64,000 nt of DNA from an uncultured Eubacteriales bacterium (GTDB taxonomy: Bacteria; Bacillota; Clostridia; Oscillospirales; Acutalibacteraceae): NCBI GenBank assembly GCA_900316455.1, contig ONCX01000007.1, forward strand, positions 1-64,000. The letters run 5' to 3'. The notes beneath the pieces are model-generated. The model saw nothing but the letters and a program-made list of their open reading frames with translations, had not been told where the DNA came from and made no database searches. This document shows positions 1-8,461 of this stretch, piece after piece. Position numbers and translations under genes: made by a program. Numbering within the stretch: the stretch's first letter is position 1; each line of letters starts with the position of its first letter.

Positions 1-166
1 CACAGACAAGGCAATTGAAAAAATGCCGGTTATTGAAGAGCTTATGAATGAAGTTTATTCGGATGATCTCGCTATGAGCAAGGATCTTATCGAAGCCCGC
101 AGCGCCGTGACTGTCGCCTATATTGTTCTTAATGAGGATATCGAAAACGCAAAAAACAACAACTGA
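1..166 (+). CDS. C-terminal fragment, possibly L-aspartate oxidase (NadB)
   Basis: An open frame enters from the left edge (first full codon at base 2) and stops at 164-166. The visible 54 residues are helical and charged, with a segment reading EARSAVTVAYIVL near the end. That segment resembles the C-terminal helical domain of L-aspartate oxidase, where an alanine-rich helix with VA-(Y/E)-I-(L/V) precedes the terminus. The usual RxESRG tail is absent. It ends 16 bases before nadC, and Clostridia commonly place nadB directly upstream of nadC, so NadB is the best guess. The fragment is too short for a firm family call. Confidence 0.4.
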   Translation, partial: TDKAIEKMPVIEELMNEVYSDDLAMSKDLIEARSAVTVAYIVLNEDIENAKNNN

Positions 167-182
167 CGGGAGATGTGTAGGA

Positions 183-1016
183 ATGGTTCTTGATTTTTAT
201 TTGGACGATTTAATTAAGAATGCTCTTAAAGAGGATATCAATTATATAGATACGACAGCAGACCTTGTTATTCCCGAAGATCAGCGCGGGCAGGCTTATT
301 TTGTGGCAAAGGCTTCCGGAGTGCTTTGCGGAATTGACGCGGCTATGAGGGTATTCAGACTTCTGGACGACAGCTTTGAATGCACTGTTCATTTTCGTGA
401 CGGTGACAGACTCAGCAAGGGCGACGTCATATGTGAATTCAGCGGGAATATGCGCTGTCTGCTCAAAGGAGAACGCACCGCGCTCAACCTCATTCAGCAT
501 ATGTCCGGAATTGCTACGGAAACCGCTCGCTGCGTGGAAATTGTAAATGGCACAAGAGCCGCTATCACCGATACGCGCAAGACTCTCCCTGGTCTTCGCG
601 CTATCCAGAAATACGCGGTTACAGTGGGCGGCGGAAAGAATCACCGCTACAATCTAAGCGACGGGGCAATGCTAAAGGATAATCACATAGACGCGTGCGG
701 GGGAATTGCCGGAGCGGTAAACACATTGCGCTCAAAGCTCGGACATATGGTCAAGATAGAAGTTGAAACGCGTGACCTTGACGAAGTAAAACAAGCGCTC
801 GAATCAGGCGCAGACATCATTATGCTCGACAATATGGATTGCGACACGATGAAAAAAGCTGTTGAGATAGTAAACGGCAAAGCCCTGCTTGAAGCGTCTG
901 GAGGTATTACGCACGACACATTGCGTGAAGTCGCCGAGACAGGGGTAGACATAATTTCAATAGGCGCTCTCACCCACTCTGTGCAGGCGTTTGATATTTC
1001 AATGAGAATTTCGTGA
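183..1016 (+). CDS. nadC: Quinolinate phosphoribosyltransferase (nicotinate-nucleotide pyrophosphorylase)
   Basis: Joins quinolinate to PRPP, releasing CO2, to make nicotinate mononucleotide in de novo NAD synthesis in the cytoplasm. The 277-residue length is normal for the family. The signature block TRKTLPGLRAIQKYAV followed by GGGKNHRYNLSDGAMLKDNH (roughly residues 135-170) carries the quinolinate and PRPP-binding basic residues. The later EVE, LDN and EASGGI motifs of the alpha/beta barrel are also intact. I start at the ATG at 183 because GGGAGATG lies just upstream. A TTG at 123 would add 20 residues that overlap the preceding gene. It probably shares a transcript with the upstream fragment. 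Confidence 0.96.
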   Translation: MVLDFYLDDLIKNALKEDINYIDTTADLVIPEDQRGQAYFVAKASGVLCGIDAAMRVFRLLDDSFECTVHFRDGDRLSKGDVICEFSGNMRCLLKGERTALNLIQHMSGIATETARCVEIVNGTRAAITDTRKTLPGLRAIQKYAVTVGGGKNHRYNLSDGAMLKDNHIDACGGIAGAVNTLRSKLGHMVKIEVETRDLDEVKQALESGADIIMLDNMDCDTMKKAVEIVNGKALLEASGGITHDTLREVAETGVDIISIGALTHSVQAFDISMRIS

Positions 1017-1041
1017 TAAGAGTAAAAAGGATGATTACTTT

Positions 1042-1275
1042 TTGAGAACTCCTAAATCCGATGAAAAAAGACAAGACGCCGCTCTTATAGGAGCGCGTCT
1101 GAAAGCTGTCCGTAAAAGCGCTGGTTTTTCGCTACAGGAGATCGCCGAAAGACTAAACCGGGATTACGGTGCTAACATAAATAAAGGAATGATCTCCAAA
1201 TATGAAAACGGAATTCACGCGCCTTCGGCTGGAACAATACATTGTCTTGCTAAGATATTTGGCGTTTCTGCTTGA
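1042..1275 (+). CDS. XRE-family DNA-binding domain, N-terminal part of a frameshifted S24-type repressor
   Basis: Seventy-seven residues containing a canonical XRE helix-turn-helix (residues about 15-75: ARLKAVRKSAGFSLQEIAERL, then ISKYENG and the closing AKIFGVSA). The start is TTG at 1042, preceded by AAAAGGATGA. The frame ends in TGA right after GVSA, exactly where LexA/S24 repressors normally run into a linker. Removing a single T from GCTTGAT at about 1269-1274 would join it to the S24-like domain in the next frame (to 1696). It follows nadC by 25 bases, so it may be co-transcribed. Either a real truncation or a sequence indel; the DNA-binding part alone could still be made. Confidence 0.7.
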   Translation: MRTPKSDEKRQDAALIGARLKAVRKSAGFSLQEIAERLNRDYGANINKGMISKYENGIHAPSAGTIHCLAKIFGVSA

Positions 1276-1696
1276 TGATAGCTCGTCTTCTGAACCTGCT
1301 GACACAGGTCATATGATAAAGATTTATTTACGGTATAATCTTATTGACGGCGGTGAGATTGATAAAGATTGTATTGAATTTATTCCGTCTGGCTGGCTTT
1401 CCGGAGGACACGAATTCTTTGGACTGCGGATAACCGGAAGCGAGTTTGCGCCGAGATATTTCGAGGATGACATTGTAATATTTGAGCGGAGAAGCAAGAT
1501 TACCGGCGACCGGATAGGTCTGGTCAGTATAGGCTCAGGCGACGCTTTTCTCTGCCACATTGTCAGAAAGCGGAACGGCAAGGCAATTATCCCTATTGAC
1601 CGCAGAATCAAGGAGACTTTTTACACTACCGAACAGCTTGAGGAATCCGGAATACACATAATAGGCGTGGCTGTGCAGCTGCGTCGGTTTGAATAA
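1271..1696 (+). pseudogene. S24/LexA-like C-terminal domain, out of frame with its XRE domain
   Basis: This frame continues from the HTH part and has the S24 beta fold order: G-S-E-F-A-P-R-Y-F-E-D-D-I-V-I-F, then G-D-R-I-G-L-V-S-I and HIVRKRNGKAIIPID. In LexA and CI repressors the first motif is GDSM with the catalytic serine. Here that position is Glu, and the later lysine of the KR motif is replaced by Cys/His, so self-cleavage is not expected even if the frame is intact. The domain would then act as a dimerisation or ligand-sensing module. The frame is also open upstream from 1202, but that stretch overlaps the HTH in another frame and looks non-coding. A separate start at ATG 1313 is possible. 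Confidence 0.55.
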
Positions 1697-1744
1697 TTAT
1701 TTATTTTACAGCAAACTCCCCATGCATGGACTTGAACGCAACAT

Positions 1745-2767
1745 TTATTCTGAGTCCGAAGATGTCTGATTACTTGCCGGTGGAAGTACCTTGACATTGA
1801 GAATATTTACGTTACCTAATCCTGTGTCAGCCTTTATTATTGTGTACCCTGGACTGATACATGTTATCACGCCATTTCCATCAACGGTGGCGATTGATTC
1901 ATCTGTTGTAGACCACTTGATTCTCGATGTTCCTTTTAAGTAATTGACATTTCTTACATTATTGTGTTCGTCACATACGACAACATAATAATTTGGCTCA
2001 AAGACTTCGCCTGCGTAGGCTTTTTCATACGCTGCTCCGTTTGGAGTAACTGATGAAAAACGAACCTCGGGCAGGTTGGTTATTAAATCCCATTCCCTGC
2101 TATACCATGTTCCGTCCTCATAGTATATTTCAACCTTCAGATGTGCATGCCTCTGTACTCTTCTTTCAACGGAAATCCATATTCTGTTTGAATCGCTGAT
2201 CCATACATGAAAGTAATCTCTCCCCTGTTCATCTCCGGTATTGGTAACAAGTCTGGATTTCTCAATTATGGGAACGGAATCCTTTTCTCCGCCGTTTGGA
2301 ACAATGCATAATGTATCGCCGTAAGCTATTCCGCCCTTAAAGTCCTTGTCTGAAATAATATAATAATTCTCAAATCTGTTGTCGTTGTTCTCCTTGGACA
2401 TACTGTCCTCAATCTTTCGATTGTTTTCAGATGAAATATCCTTGATCCAGCTTTTCACATCGTTTGAGGCACTGACAACATAATTTCGCAACGGAGTAAT
2501 CATTACAAACATTGCGAGTATCGCAGCGGCGGCCGTAAACCTAACGACAAAGCGCATGGCATGTGCCTTGCGTTCCTCACGTTTTTTATTTTTTTCGTCA
2601 AGCTCTTCTCCAAGCTTACTCATTTCAAGAATAATTCTTTCGTCAAGATCACGGGGGGTATTGAAATCATCCGGCAGAATAAGCGGAATTCCTTTAAATT
2701 CGCTGAATTCTGATTCAGATTCAAGGCTCTTGTCGTACTCAGGATTCTTATTTGATTTATCAGTCAT
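1745..2767 (-). CDS. Membrane anti-sigma-factor-like protein with C-terminal Big2 domain
   Basis: A 340-residue protein with a hydrophilic acidic N-terminus (about 70 residues), one membrane helix (about 70-95, rich in AAAAILAMFVMI) and an extracellular region. The last about 90 residues have the bacterial Ig-like group 2 signature: SRIKWSTTDESIATVDGNGV and ISPGYTIIKA. The ATG at 2767 follows GGAGGTGAG and overlaps the stop of the sigma gene (ATGACTGA), so translation is coupled. This layout, with a cytosolic N-terminus, one helix and an outside sensor domain next to an ECF sigma factor, is typical of anti-sigma factors. No classical zinc-binding HxxxCxxC anti-sigma motif is visible, so the sigma-binding role is inferred from position. 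Confidence 0.7.
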   Translation of the reverse strand: MTDKSNKNPEYDKSLESESEFSEFKGIPLILPDDFNTPRDLDERIILEMSKLGEELDEKNKKREERKAHAMRFVVRFTAAAAILAMFVMITPLRNYVVSASNDVKSWIKDISSENNRKIEDSMSKENNDNRFENYYIISDKDFKGGIAYGDTLCIVPNGGEKDSVPIIEKSRLVTNTGDEQGRDYFHVWISDSNRIWISVERRVQRHAHLKVEIYYEDGTWYSREWDLITNLPEVRFSSVTPNGAAYEKAYAGEVFEPNYYVVVCDEHNNVRNVNYLKGTSRIKWSTTDESIATVDGNGVITCISPGYTIIKADTGLGNVNILNVKVLPPASNQTSSDSE

Positions 2768-3284
2768 CGTTCTCACCTCCGCTTTCCACTATTTCCTTAT
2801 ATTTTTTCTTTGCACGGAATAATAATGTCTTTATATTGGATTCGCTTTCATTCATAATTATAGAAATTTCTTTTATCGAATAACCGAAATCAAAAAAATA
2901 AATAAGCACTTCCCTGTATCTTGGACTGAGCTTTTCCATTACCTCCTCGTGGCTGAGACGGCGTTCAAGATTATGTACAAAGTCGTTTTTATCGTCGTAA
3001 TCCTCCGGAATCACTTCAAGGTCATTTATGTCATCTTCTATTTCATTTTCCATTTTATTTTTTCTGGCTCTGAAAAAATCCGTAACGGTATTCCTTGTTA
3101 CAGTCACAAACCACCGTTCCATATGTTCCGCATTTTTAAATGTATTCTTAGCCTTTACGAATTTAAGATATTTTTCAAAGACATCGGAAGTTATGTCCTT
3201 TGCGTCAAAGTCATTTTTTACCAATGTCAAAGCCAAGCCGTAAACTTTATTCTTGTATTTATAATAAACGTCTGCCTCCGTCAC
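2760..3284 (-). CDS. ECF-type RNA polymerase sigma factor (sigma-70 family)
   Basis: A 174-residue protein with only regions 2 and 4 of sigma-70. Region 2 spans about residues 5-75 (YYKYKNKVYGLAL, then DITSDVFEKYLKF and the RWFVTVTRNTVTDFFR helix). Region 4 spans about 115-165 (LSPRYREVLIYFFDFGYSIKEISIIMNESESNIKTLLFRAKKK, the HTH that reads the -35 box). An acidic linker separates them. The start is GTG at 3284, with GGGGAGG eight bases upstream. It is the first gene of a two-gene operon with the membrane protein at 1745-2767. A candidate self-recognised promoter lies directly upstream (3305-3335). Confidence 0.93.
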   Translation of the reverse strand: MTEADVYYKYKNKVYGLALTLVKNDFDAKDITSDVFEKYLKFVKAKNTFKNAEHMERWFVTVTRNTVTDFFRARKNKMENEIEDDINDLEVIPEDYDDKNDFVHNLERRLSHEEVMEKLSPRYREVLIYFFDFGYSIKEISIIMNESESNIKTLLFRAKKKYKEIVESGGENDD

Positions 3285-3304
3285 TTTCCAAACCTCCCCT
3301 ATTT

Positions 3305-3335
3305 ATATAACGATTCAGATAATGTAAAGGTTGCA
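3305..3335 (-). promoter_or_regulatory. Candidate ECF-sigma autoregulatory promoter
   Basis: Read on the minus strand this is TGCAACCT, about 15 bases, then CGTTATAT, 20 bases before the sigma gene start. A -35 element with an AACC core and a -10 with CGT is the usual form of ECF-sigma promoters, and no TTGACA/TATAAT pair is present here. Autoregulation is an inference. Confidence 0.55.
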
Positions 3336-3376
3336 TTTTTTTTAAAACTTTTTTGAAATATTTTTATCAGAAATTC

Positions 3377-3405
3377 TTGACAAACATACCGTATAGTGTT
3401 AAAAT
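3377..3405 (+). promoter_or_regulatory. Sigma-A-type promoter for the ABC exporter operon
   Basis: TTGACA (3377-3382), a 17-base spacer, TAAAAT (3400-3405), about 50 bases before the ATG of the ATPase gene. Confidence 0.75.
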
Positions 3406-3454
3406 ACCTTTTCTATTAAGTTATAACAAAACTTAACGCAGGGAGGTTAAAAGA

Positions 3455-4240
3455 ATGATTGTCGTGAAAAATATTTGTAAGACGTATAAGGTTGCCAGAC
3501 GAAACGCCGGATTCGGCGAGGCAGTCAAGGCTTTCTTTCACAGGGATTACGAAACAGTAACCGCACTCGACAATATCAGTTTTTCCATTAATGACGGCGA
3601 AACGGTGGGATATATCGGTCCTAACGGAGCGGGAAAAAGCACCACTATCAAGATACTCAGCGGCATTCTCACCCCTGACAGCGGAGAATGTCTTGTTGAC
3701 GGAAGAATTCCGTGGAAAAACAGAATTGAACACGTCGCAAAGATAGGCGTTGTCTTCGGTCAGCGCTCGCAGCTATGGTGGGACGTTCCTGTGACGGATT
3801 CATTTGAGCTTCTAAAGGATATTTACTCAATACCGTCTGAAGTCTACCGTAAAAACAGGGACGAGCTTTCTGAGCTTCTTGATCTCGGCGACATCATTCG
3901 CACTCCGGCGCGTCAGCTTTCCCTTGGACAGAGAATGCGCTGCGAGCTTGCCGCCTCTCTTCTTCATTCTCCAGACATTCTCTTCCTTGACGAGCCGACT
4001 ATTGGTCTTGACGCCGTTTCAAAGATCGCGGTTCGTGAATTCATTGTAAGGCTTAACAGTGAAAGAAAGACTACAGTAATACTTACAACCCATGACATGC
4101 AGGACATAGAGGCAATAACAAAACGCATAATTCTTATAGGCAAAGGTAAGATACTGCTTGACGGAGATATCAACGATATTTCAGGCAACGGAGACATTGA
4201 CCGTGCGGTAGCCGATCTCTACCGTTCTTATGAAATATGA
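3455..4240 (+). CDS. ABC-2-type exporter, ATP-binding protein
   Basis: A 261-residue ATPase that powers the two permeases encoded immediately downstream. Walker A is GPNGAGKST (about residue 54). The signature loop LSLGQRMRCELAA is the LSLGQ variant used by ABC-2 exporters of the daunorubicin/multidrug type. Walker B is ILFLDEPTIGLD, and the H-loop is TTHD. The N-terminal insert FGEAVKAFFHRDYET before ALDNISF is typical of the three-component set with two six-helix permeases (COG4586/4587/3694 type). GGGAGG precedes the ATG. The substrate cannot be told from sequence; relatives are usually annotated as drug or antibiotic-like compound exporters. Confidence 0.9.
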   Translation: MIVVKNICKTYKVARRNAGFGEAVKAFFHRDYETVTALDNISFSINDGETVGYIGPNGAGKSTTIKILSGILTPDSGECLVDGRIPWKNRIEHVAKIGVVFGQRSQLWWDVPVTDSFELLKDIYSIPSEVYRKNRDELSELLDLGDIIRTPARQLSLGQRMRCELAASLLHSPDILFLDEPTIGLDAVSKIAVREFIVRLNSERKTTVILTTHDMQDIEAITKRIILIGKGKILLDGDINDISGNGDIDRAVADLYRSYEI

Positions 4241-4250
4241 GGTGAACGCG

Positions 4251-5081
4251 ATGATGTTTCCGGTAAAATGGAAAAACTATAAGAAAAACATTTCTTTTTT
4301 CAGGCTGAGATTTGCTATGTGCATGCAGTACCGTACCGCCGCGCTTGCCGGAATAGCTACTCAATTTGTGTGGGGCTTTATGGAGATAAATGTTTTTCAT
4401 GCCTTTAACAATTCAGACCCCACAGCGTTTCCCATGAAATTCGATCAGCTTGCGTCATATATATGGATGCAGCAGGCTTTTTTAGCTCTTTTTATGACGT
4501 GGTTTATGGAAAACGAGATATTCGACTGTATTATGGACGGTAATGTTTGCTATGAACTTTGCAGACCAATTGATATTTACGATATGTGGTTTGCCAGAAG
4601 CGTTGCGAACCGGACGTCACGCGCAGTGCTGAGATGTATTCCCATATTGCTTGTGGCGTTCTTTTTGCCTGAGCCTTTCGCAATGACGCTTCCGCCAGAT
4701 ATATTGACGTTCATATGTTTTGTCATATCCATGATACTGGGCATGACAGTTACAGTCGCAATGTGCATGCTGATTTACATGTTATCGTTCTTTACCGTTT
4801 CACCTCAGGGATTAAGAATTATTTTTGCCATGACTGCGGAACTGCTTCAGGGAATTGTGATACCTCTCCCCTTTTTCCCACCACGCGTTCAGAGTATTCT
4901 TGAACTTCTTCCGTTTGCCGCAATGGAAAATGTTCCGCTGCGTATTTACAGCGGAAACATATGCGGCGGAGAAGCTGCTAAAGCCATTACGCTGCAAATT
5001 TTCTGGATAATCGCGCTGATTACCATAGGCAAGGTGATTTGCCGTTTGGCTATGAAAAAGGTCACTGTGCAGGGAGGTTGA
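4251..5081 (+). CDS. ABC-2-type exporter, permease 1
   Basis: A 276-residue membrane protein with about six hydrophobic segments, for example around YRTAALAGIATQFVWGF, FICFVISMILGMTVTVAMCMLIYML and AITLQIFWIIALITIGKV. The block MDGNVCYELCRPIDIYDMWFAR after helix two is characteristic of the COG4587-like permease family. I choose the ATG at 4251 because GAGGTG lies six bases upstream. The ATG at 4230 overlaps the ATPase gene and lacks a ribosome-binding site. It is the middle gene of the exporter operon, 10 bases after the ATPase stop. Confidence 0.87.
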   Translation: MMFPVKWKNYKKNISFFRLRFAMCMQYRTAALAGIATQFVWGFMEINVFHAFNNSDPTAFPMKFDQLASYIWMQQAFLALFMTWFMENEIFDCIMDGNVCYELCRPIDIYDMWFARSVANRTSRAVLRCIPILLVAFFLPEPFAMTLPPDILTFICFVISMILGMTVTVAMCMLIYMLSFFTVSPQGLRIIFAMTAELLQGIVIPLPFFPPRVQSILELLPFAAMENVPLRIYSGNICGGEAAKAITLQIFWIIALITIGKVICRLAMKKVTVQGG

Positions 5082-5087
5082 CAGGAA

Positions 5088-5900
5088 ATGAAGAAAAAAT
5101 CCGGACAGTCTAAAATATCAGCCGTAAAGGTGTATTTTCATTATATCTCCATAAAGATAAGATGCATGATGCAGTATAAAAAATCCTTTATATTGACTTC
5201 GCTCGGACAGTTTCTTTCGTCATTCAACGCGTTTGTGGGAATATTCTTTTTATTCAGACGCTTTCATTCTATAGCAGGCTATACCTACAGTGACATTCTT
5301 CTCTGCTATTCAGTCGTACTAATGGAGTTTTCACTCGCGGAATGTATAGCAAGAGGCTTTGACGCGTTTTCAAGGATCGTGCGTCAGGGAATGTTCGACA
5401 GGGTTATGACTCGCCCGCGGAATGAAATATTACAGGTGCTTGGAGATAATTTTGAACCAACCAGATTGAGCAAAACGGTTCAGGCTGTTATTGTCTTTGT
5501 TTACGGCACTACTCACGCGGGAATTGACTGGAATTTATTGAAGGTTCTTTCTTGCTTAATTACCATTGCATGCGGAACCGCCGTATTCTGTGGCATTTTT
5601 CTGATTAATGCCTCGTTTTGCTTTTTCACGCTCGAGGGCTTGGAGGTTATAAATATCTTCACTGACGGCGCAAGGGAATACGGTCAGTATCCCATTGATG
5701 TATACGGAAAAAGAATGACACGGTTCTGTACGTTCGTTATCCCCTACACCCTTGTGCAGCTCTATCCGCTTAAATATATTACGGGTAAAAGCGACGAATT
5801 AATTCTTGCTTTTATTCCCCTTGCCGCAGCATTGTTCTTGCTGCCATGCTACGCGCTTTGGAGATTGGGAGTAAAAAAATATAAATCGTCAGGATCATGA
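5088..5900 (+). CDS. ABC-2-type exporter, permease 2
   Basis: A 270-residue protein with about six membrane segments, preceded by a basic cytosolic N-terminus. The sequence IVRQGMFDRVMTRPRNEILQVLGDNFEPTRLSK after the second helix marks the partner permease (COG3694-like), and the gene begins six bases after permease 1. The two permeases are related to each other (both carry a G-x-(F/V)-x-x-x-(L/M)-x-R-P block) and would form the heterodimeric channel. The operon ends at a terminator at 5908-5945. Confidence 0.87.
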   Translation: MKKKSGQSKISAVKVYFHYISIKIRCMMQYKKSFILTSLGQFLSSFNAFVGIFFLFRRFHSIAGYTYSDILLCYSVVLMEFSLAECIARGFDAFSRIVRQGMFDRVMTRPRNEILQVLGDNFEPTRLSKTVQAVIVFVYGTTHAGIDWNLLKVLSCLITIACGTAVFCGIFLINASFCFFTLEGLEVINIFTDGAREYGQYPIDVYGKRMTRFCTFVIPYTLVQLYPLKYITGKSDELILAFIPLAAALFLLPCYALWRLGVKKYKSSGS

Positions 5901-5907
5901 TTATTAT

Positions 5908-5945
5908 AAGCAAGCTGTTTTTTTATGAATTACAGCTTGCTTTTT
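5908..5945. terminator. Bidirectional intrinsic terminator between exporter and cobalamin operons
   Basis: AAGCAAGCTG (5908-5917) pairs with CAGCTTGCTT (5933-5942). T-rich tracts follow on the plus strand and A-rich sequence precedes it, so it can serve the convergent operons on both sides. Confidence 0.8.
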
Positions 5946-5946
5946 G

Positions 5947-7428
5947 TCATATTCCTTTTTCGATAATACTGTAAATCATTTCAATGTCCGCATTTTTTCG
6001 CACTGTGTCAGCCAAAAGGTCGTACTGAGTCTGTTTGTATGTTTCTCTGTCAATTCCGATATCGTCAAAGCTCAATCCCTTTCTGTTGAAAAGTGCGCGT
6101 ATAAGATTTACTGAAACATCGCGGCTGTCAAATATTCCGTGAATATAGCTTCCGCACACATTTCCTGAAAAACAGCCTTCGGATTTTCCATTGTCAAGCT
6201 CCAAAAAATGATTTACGGTTCCCTCTGAAATGCCCATGTGTATCTCATATCCTGTAAACCGGCAGCCGTTTAGAACGGAGAAAAAACCGTCGCCGCATCT
6301 TATTATTCCTTTTGTCTGTGAACGTGTCTTTTCACCCTGAAACGTCGTTGAAATATTTAGCAATCCAATGCCGTCGGTTTTTCCGGAGCATTCCGCTCCA
6401 TCGGGATCGTATATGCTTTTGCCGAGCATCTGATAGCCTCCGCATATGCCAAAGACCGGCACGCCCTCAGAAGCAAGACGTTTTATGGCTGATTCAAGTC
6501 CACAGCCGCGAAGCCACTTCATGTCGGAAATCGTGCTTTTTGTACCTGGAATTATCAGCATATCAGGCGTTCCAAGTTGATTTGGTGAAGAAACATACCT
6601 TACCGAAACCCCGTTATATTGTCTGAACACGTCGAAATCGGTAAAATTTGATATCCTTGGCAGCTTTATCACTGCAATGTCTATCAGTCCGTCACAGCCT
6701 GATTTGATTTTTTCGGATAAGCTGTCCTCGTCGTCTATATCAATATTCACATATGGTATTACGCCTACAACAGGTTTTCCGCCGCGCTGTTCCAGAATTT
6801 TTACCCCGTCGCTGAATAAGGAACGGTCTCCGCGGAATTTATTGACTATCAGCCCTTTTACCATATCCCGTTCTTTATCCTCAAAAAGTGAGAGTGTACC
6901 GAGAAGCTGCGCGAAAACACCGCCGCGATCTATGTCTCCTACAAGAAGAACGGGTGATTCCGCAAGCCGCGCCATTCCCATGTTAACTATGTCATCTTTT
7001 AGAAGATTTAGCTCAACCGGACTTCCCGCGCCTTCAATAATTATAATATCGTTTTCAGACGATAGCCTGTTGTAGGCGTTCATGATATCCGGAATAAAGC
7101 GCTTTCTCTCCCTGAAATATTCCGTTGCGCTCAGATTGCCATAAATCTCGCCGTTTACTATTACCTGTGAGCCTCTGTCAGTCGTTGGTTTTAACAATAC
7201 AGGATTCATCAGCACGGAGGGTTCGACTCCGGCAGCCTCCGCCTGCATAACCTGCGCTCTGCCCATTTCAAGTCCTTCGCGTGTTATAAATGAATTAAGC
7301 GCCATATTCTGAGATTTGAAAGGTACACAGCGATATCCGTCCTGACTGAATATCCTGCAAAGTGCCGCCGCAAACAGGCTCTTGCCCGCGTTTGACATCG
7401 TTCCCTGTATCATTATTGGTTTAGCCAT
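5947..7428 (-). CDS. cbiP: Cobyric acid synthase (glutamine-hydrolysing)
   Basis: Amidates the b, d, e and g side chains of (adenosyl)cobyrinic acid a,c-diamide using glutamine and ATP. The 493 residues match the family. The N-terminal dethiobiotin-synthetase-like ATPase has the P-loop QGTMSNAGKS (residues 8-17). The C-terminal class I amidotransferase has the nucleophile in FGICGGYQMLG (about 325-335) and the histidine in YIHGIFD. It is the last gene of the B12 operon and overlaps cobD by eight bases (AATGGCTAA), showing translational coupling. It corresponds to CobQ of the aerobic pathway; cbiP is used because the rest of the operon is the anaerobic type. Confidence 0.96.
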   Translation of the reverse strand: MAKPIMIQGTMSNAGKSLFAAALCRIFSQDGYRCVPFKSQNMALNSFITREGLEMGRAQVMQAEAAGVEPSVLMNPVLLKPTTDRGSQVIVNGEIYGNLSATEYFRERKRFIPDIMNAYNRLSSENDIIIIEGAGSPVELNLLKDDIVNMGMARLAESPVLLVGDIDRGGVFAQLLGTLSLFEDKERDMVKGLIVNKFRGDRSLFSDGVKILEQRGGKPVVGVIPYVNIDIDDEDSLSEKIKSGCDGLIDIAVIKLPRISNFTDFDVFRQYNGVSVRYVSSPNQLGTPDMLIIPGTKSTISDMKWLRGCGLESAIKRLASEGVPVFGICGGYQMLGKSIYDPDGAECSGKTDGIGLLNISTTFQGEKTRSQTKGIIRCGDGFFSVLNGCRFTGYEIHMGISEGTVNHFLELDNGKSEGCFSGNVCGSYIHGIFDSRDVSVNLIRALFNRKGLSFDDIGIDRETYKQTQYDLLADTVRKNADIEMIYSIIEKGI

Positions 7429-8461
7429 TTAGTACCGCCTCATTTATTGCGTTGACAAGAATGATATTTTCCTCGCGGTTTCTTACAGCTATTCTGAAAT
7501 ATCCGGCTGAAAGTCCGTGATAATCAAAGCAATCGCGAATTGCTATTCCCTTGCGTAAAAGAATTCTGTCAAGCGGAAGCCCGCACCTGAAAAGTATAAA
7601 ATTCGCCTTGGAATCAAATACCTCAAATCCGCTTTTTTTCAGGGAGTCAGCGAGAAAACCTCTTTCTTTCTTAATTAATTCAACTGTTTGTTCAATAAAG
7701 CCTTGCTCTTCTAACGCCGCAACGCCCGCGATCTGCGCCGGAACGGAAACGCTCCAGCATTGACCGCAGTATTTTATTTTTTTTGCCGTATCCGCTTGGG
7801 AACAAATTATATATCCCAATCTCAGTCCCGGCATTGCGTATATTTTTGTAAATGCCCTCAACAAAATTACATTGCCTGATAATTCAGCCGGAGAAAGCGG
7901 TTTTTCACCTGTAAATTCAATAAAGCATTCGTCTATTACAAGCAATGCGCCGCATTCCGCGCATTTGCGAATGATTTTCTTCAAAAGGGCGGTCTGTATA
8001 AGATTTCCTACCGGATTGTTGGGATTACATAGGAAAACAATATCGCTGCTGTCAATGAATTCGATAATGTCATCGCGCAGGCTGAAATTGTCTTTTATAT
8101 TCGTATAATATCGCGCAACCTCGCAACCCGACGAAATAAGCGCACGTTCGTATTCCGAAAATGTCGGAGCGCAGACAAGCGCCCGCTGAGGTCTGAATGC
8201 CTGAACTATTCGGTATATAAGGTCAGCCGCGCCGTTTCCGCATACAATTTTTTCATATTCTGCCCCGTCACGCTCCGCTATTGCCCTTCTGAGCTTCGCG
8301 CACTCAGTATCGGGATAATGTTCAAAATCATTGAATCCGTTTATCAGCGCTTTTTTTACACCCTCAGGCATACCAAGCGGGTTAATATTCGCCGAAAAAT
8401 CGTAAATAATTTTGCGGGAGTATATATCTCCGCCATGTGAAAATGAAATGGATCCATTCAT
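7421..8461 (-). CDS. cobD: L-threonine-O-3-phosphate decarboxylase (CobD), PLP-dependent
   Basis: Makes (R)-1-amino-2-propanol phosphate, the linker between the corrin ring and the nucleotide loop. It is a 346-residue fold-type I aminotransferase relative. The SANINPLG motif sits near the N-terminus, NPNNPVG at about 145, and the DECFIEF block at about 175. The Schiff-base lysine is in the AFTKIYAMPGLRLGY segment (about 208). Histidinol-phosphate aminotransferase is the close look-alike. Position between cbiB and cbiP in a B12 operon and the N-terminal HGGDI motif favour CobD. The start overlaps the cbiB stop (ATGA). Confidence 0.92.
   Translation of the reverse strand: MNGSISFSHGGDIYSRKIIYDFSANINPLGMPEGVKKALINGFNDFEHYPDTECAKLRRAIAERDGAEYEKIVCGNGAADLIYRIVQAFRPQRALVCAPTFSEYERALISSGCEVARYYTNIKDNFSLRDDIIEFIDSSDIVFLCNPNNPVGNLIQTALLKKIIRKCAECGALLVIDECFIEFTGEKPLSPAELSGNVILLRAFTKIYAMPGLRLGYIICSQADTAKKIKYCGQCWSVSVPAQIAGVAALEEQGFIEQTVELIKKERGFLADSLKKSGFEVFDSKANFILFRCGLPLDRILLRKGIAIRDCFDYHGLSAGYFRIAVRNREENIILVNAINEAVLNG

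Noticed and set aside
1262..1280. Programmed +1 frameshift of prfB type at the XRE/S24 junction
   Set aside because: No upstream Shine-Dalgarno-like stimulator and no CTT-TGA slip pair; GCT-TGA is a poor slip site.
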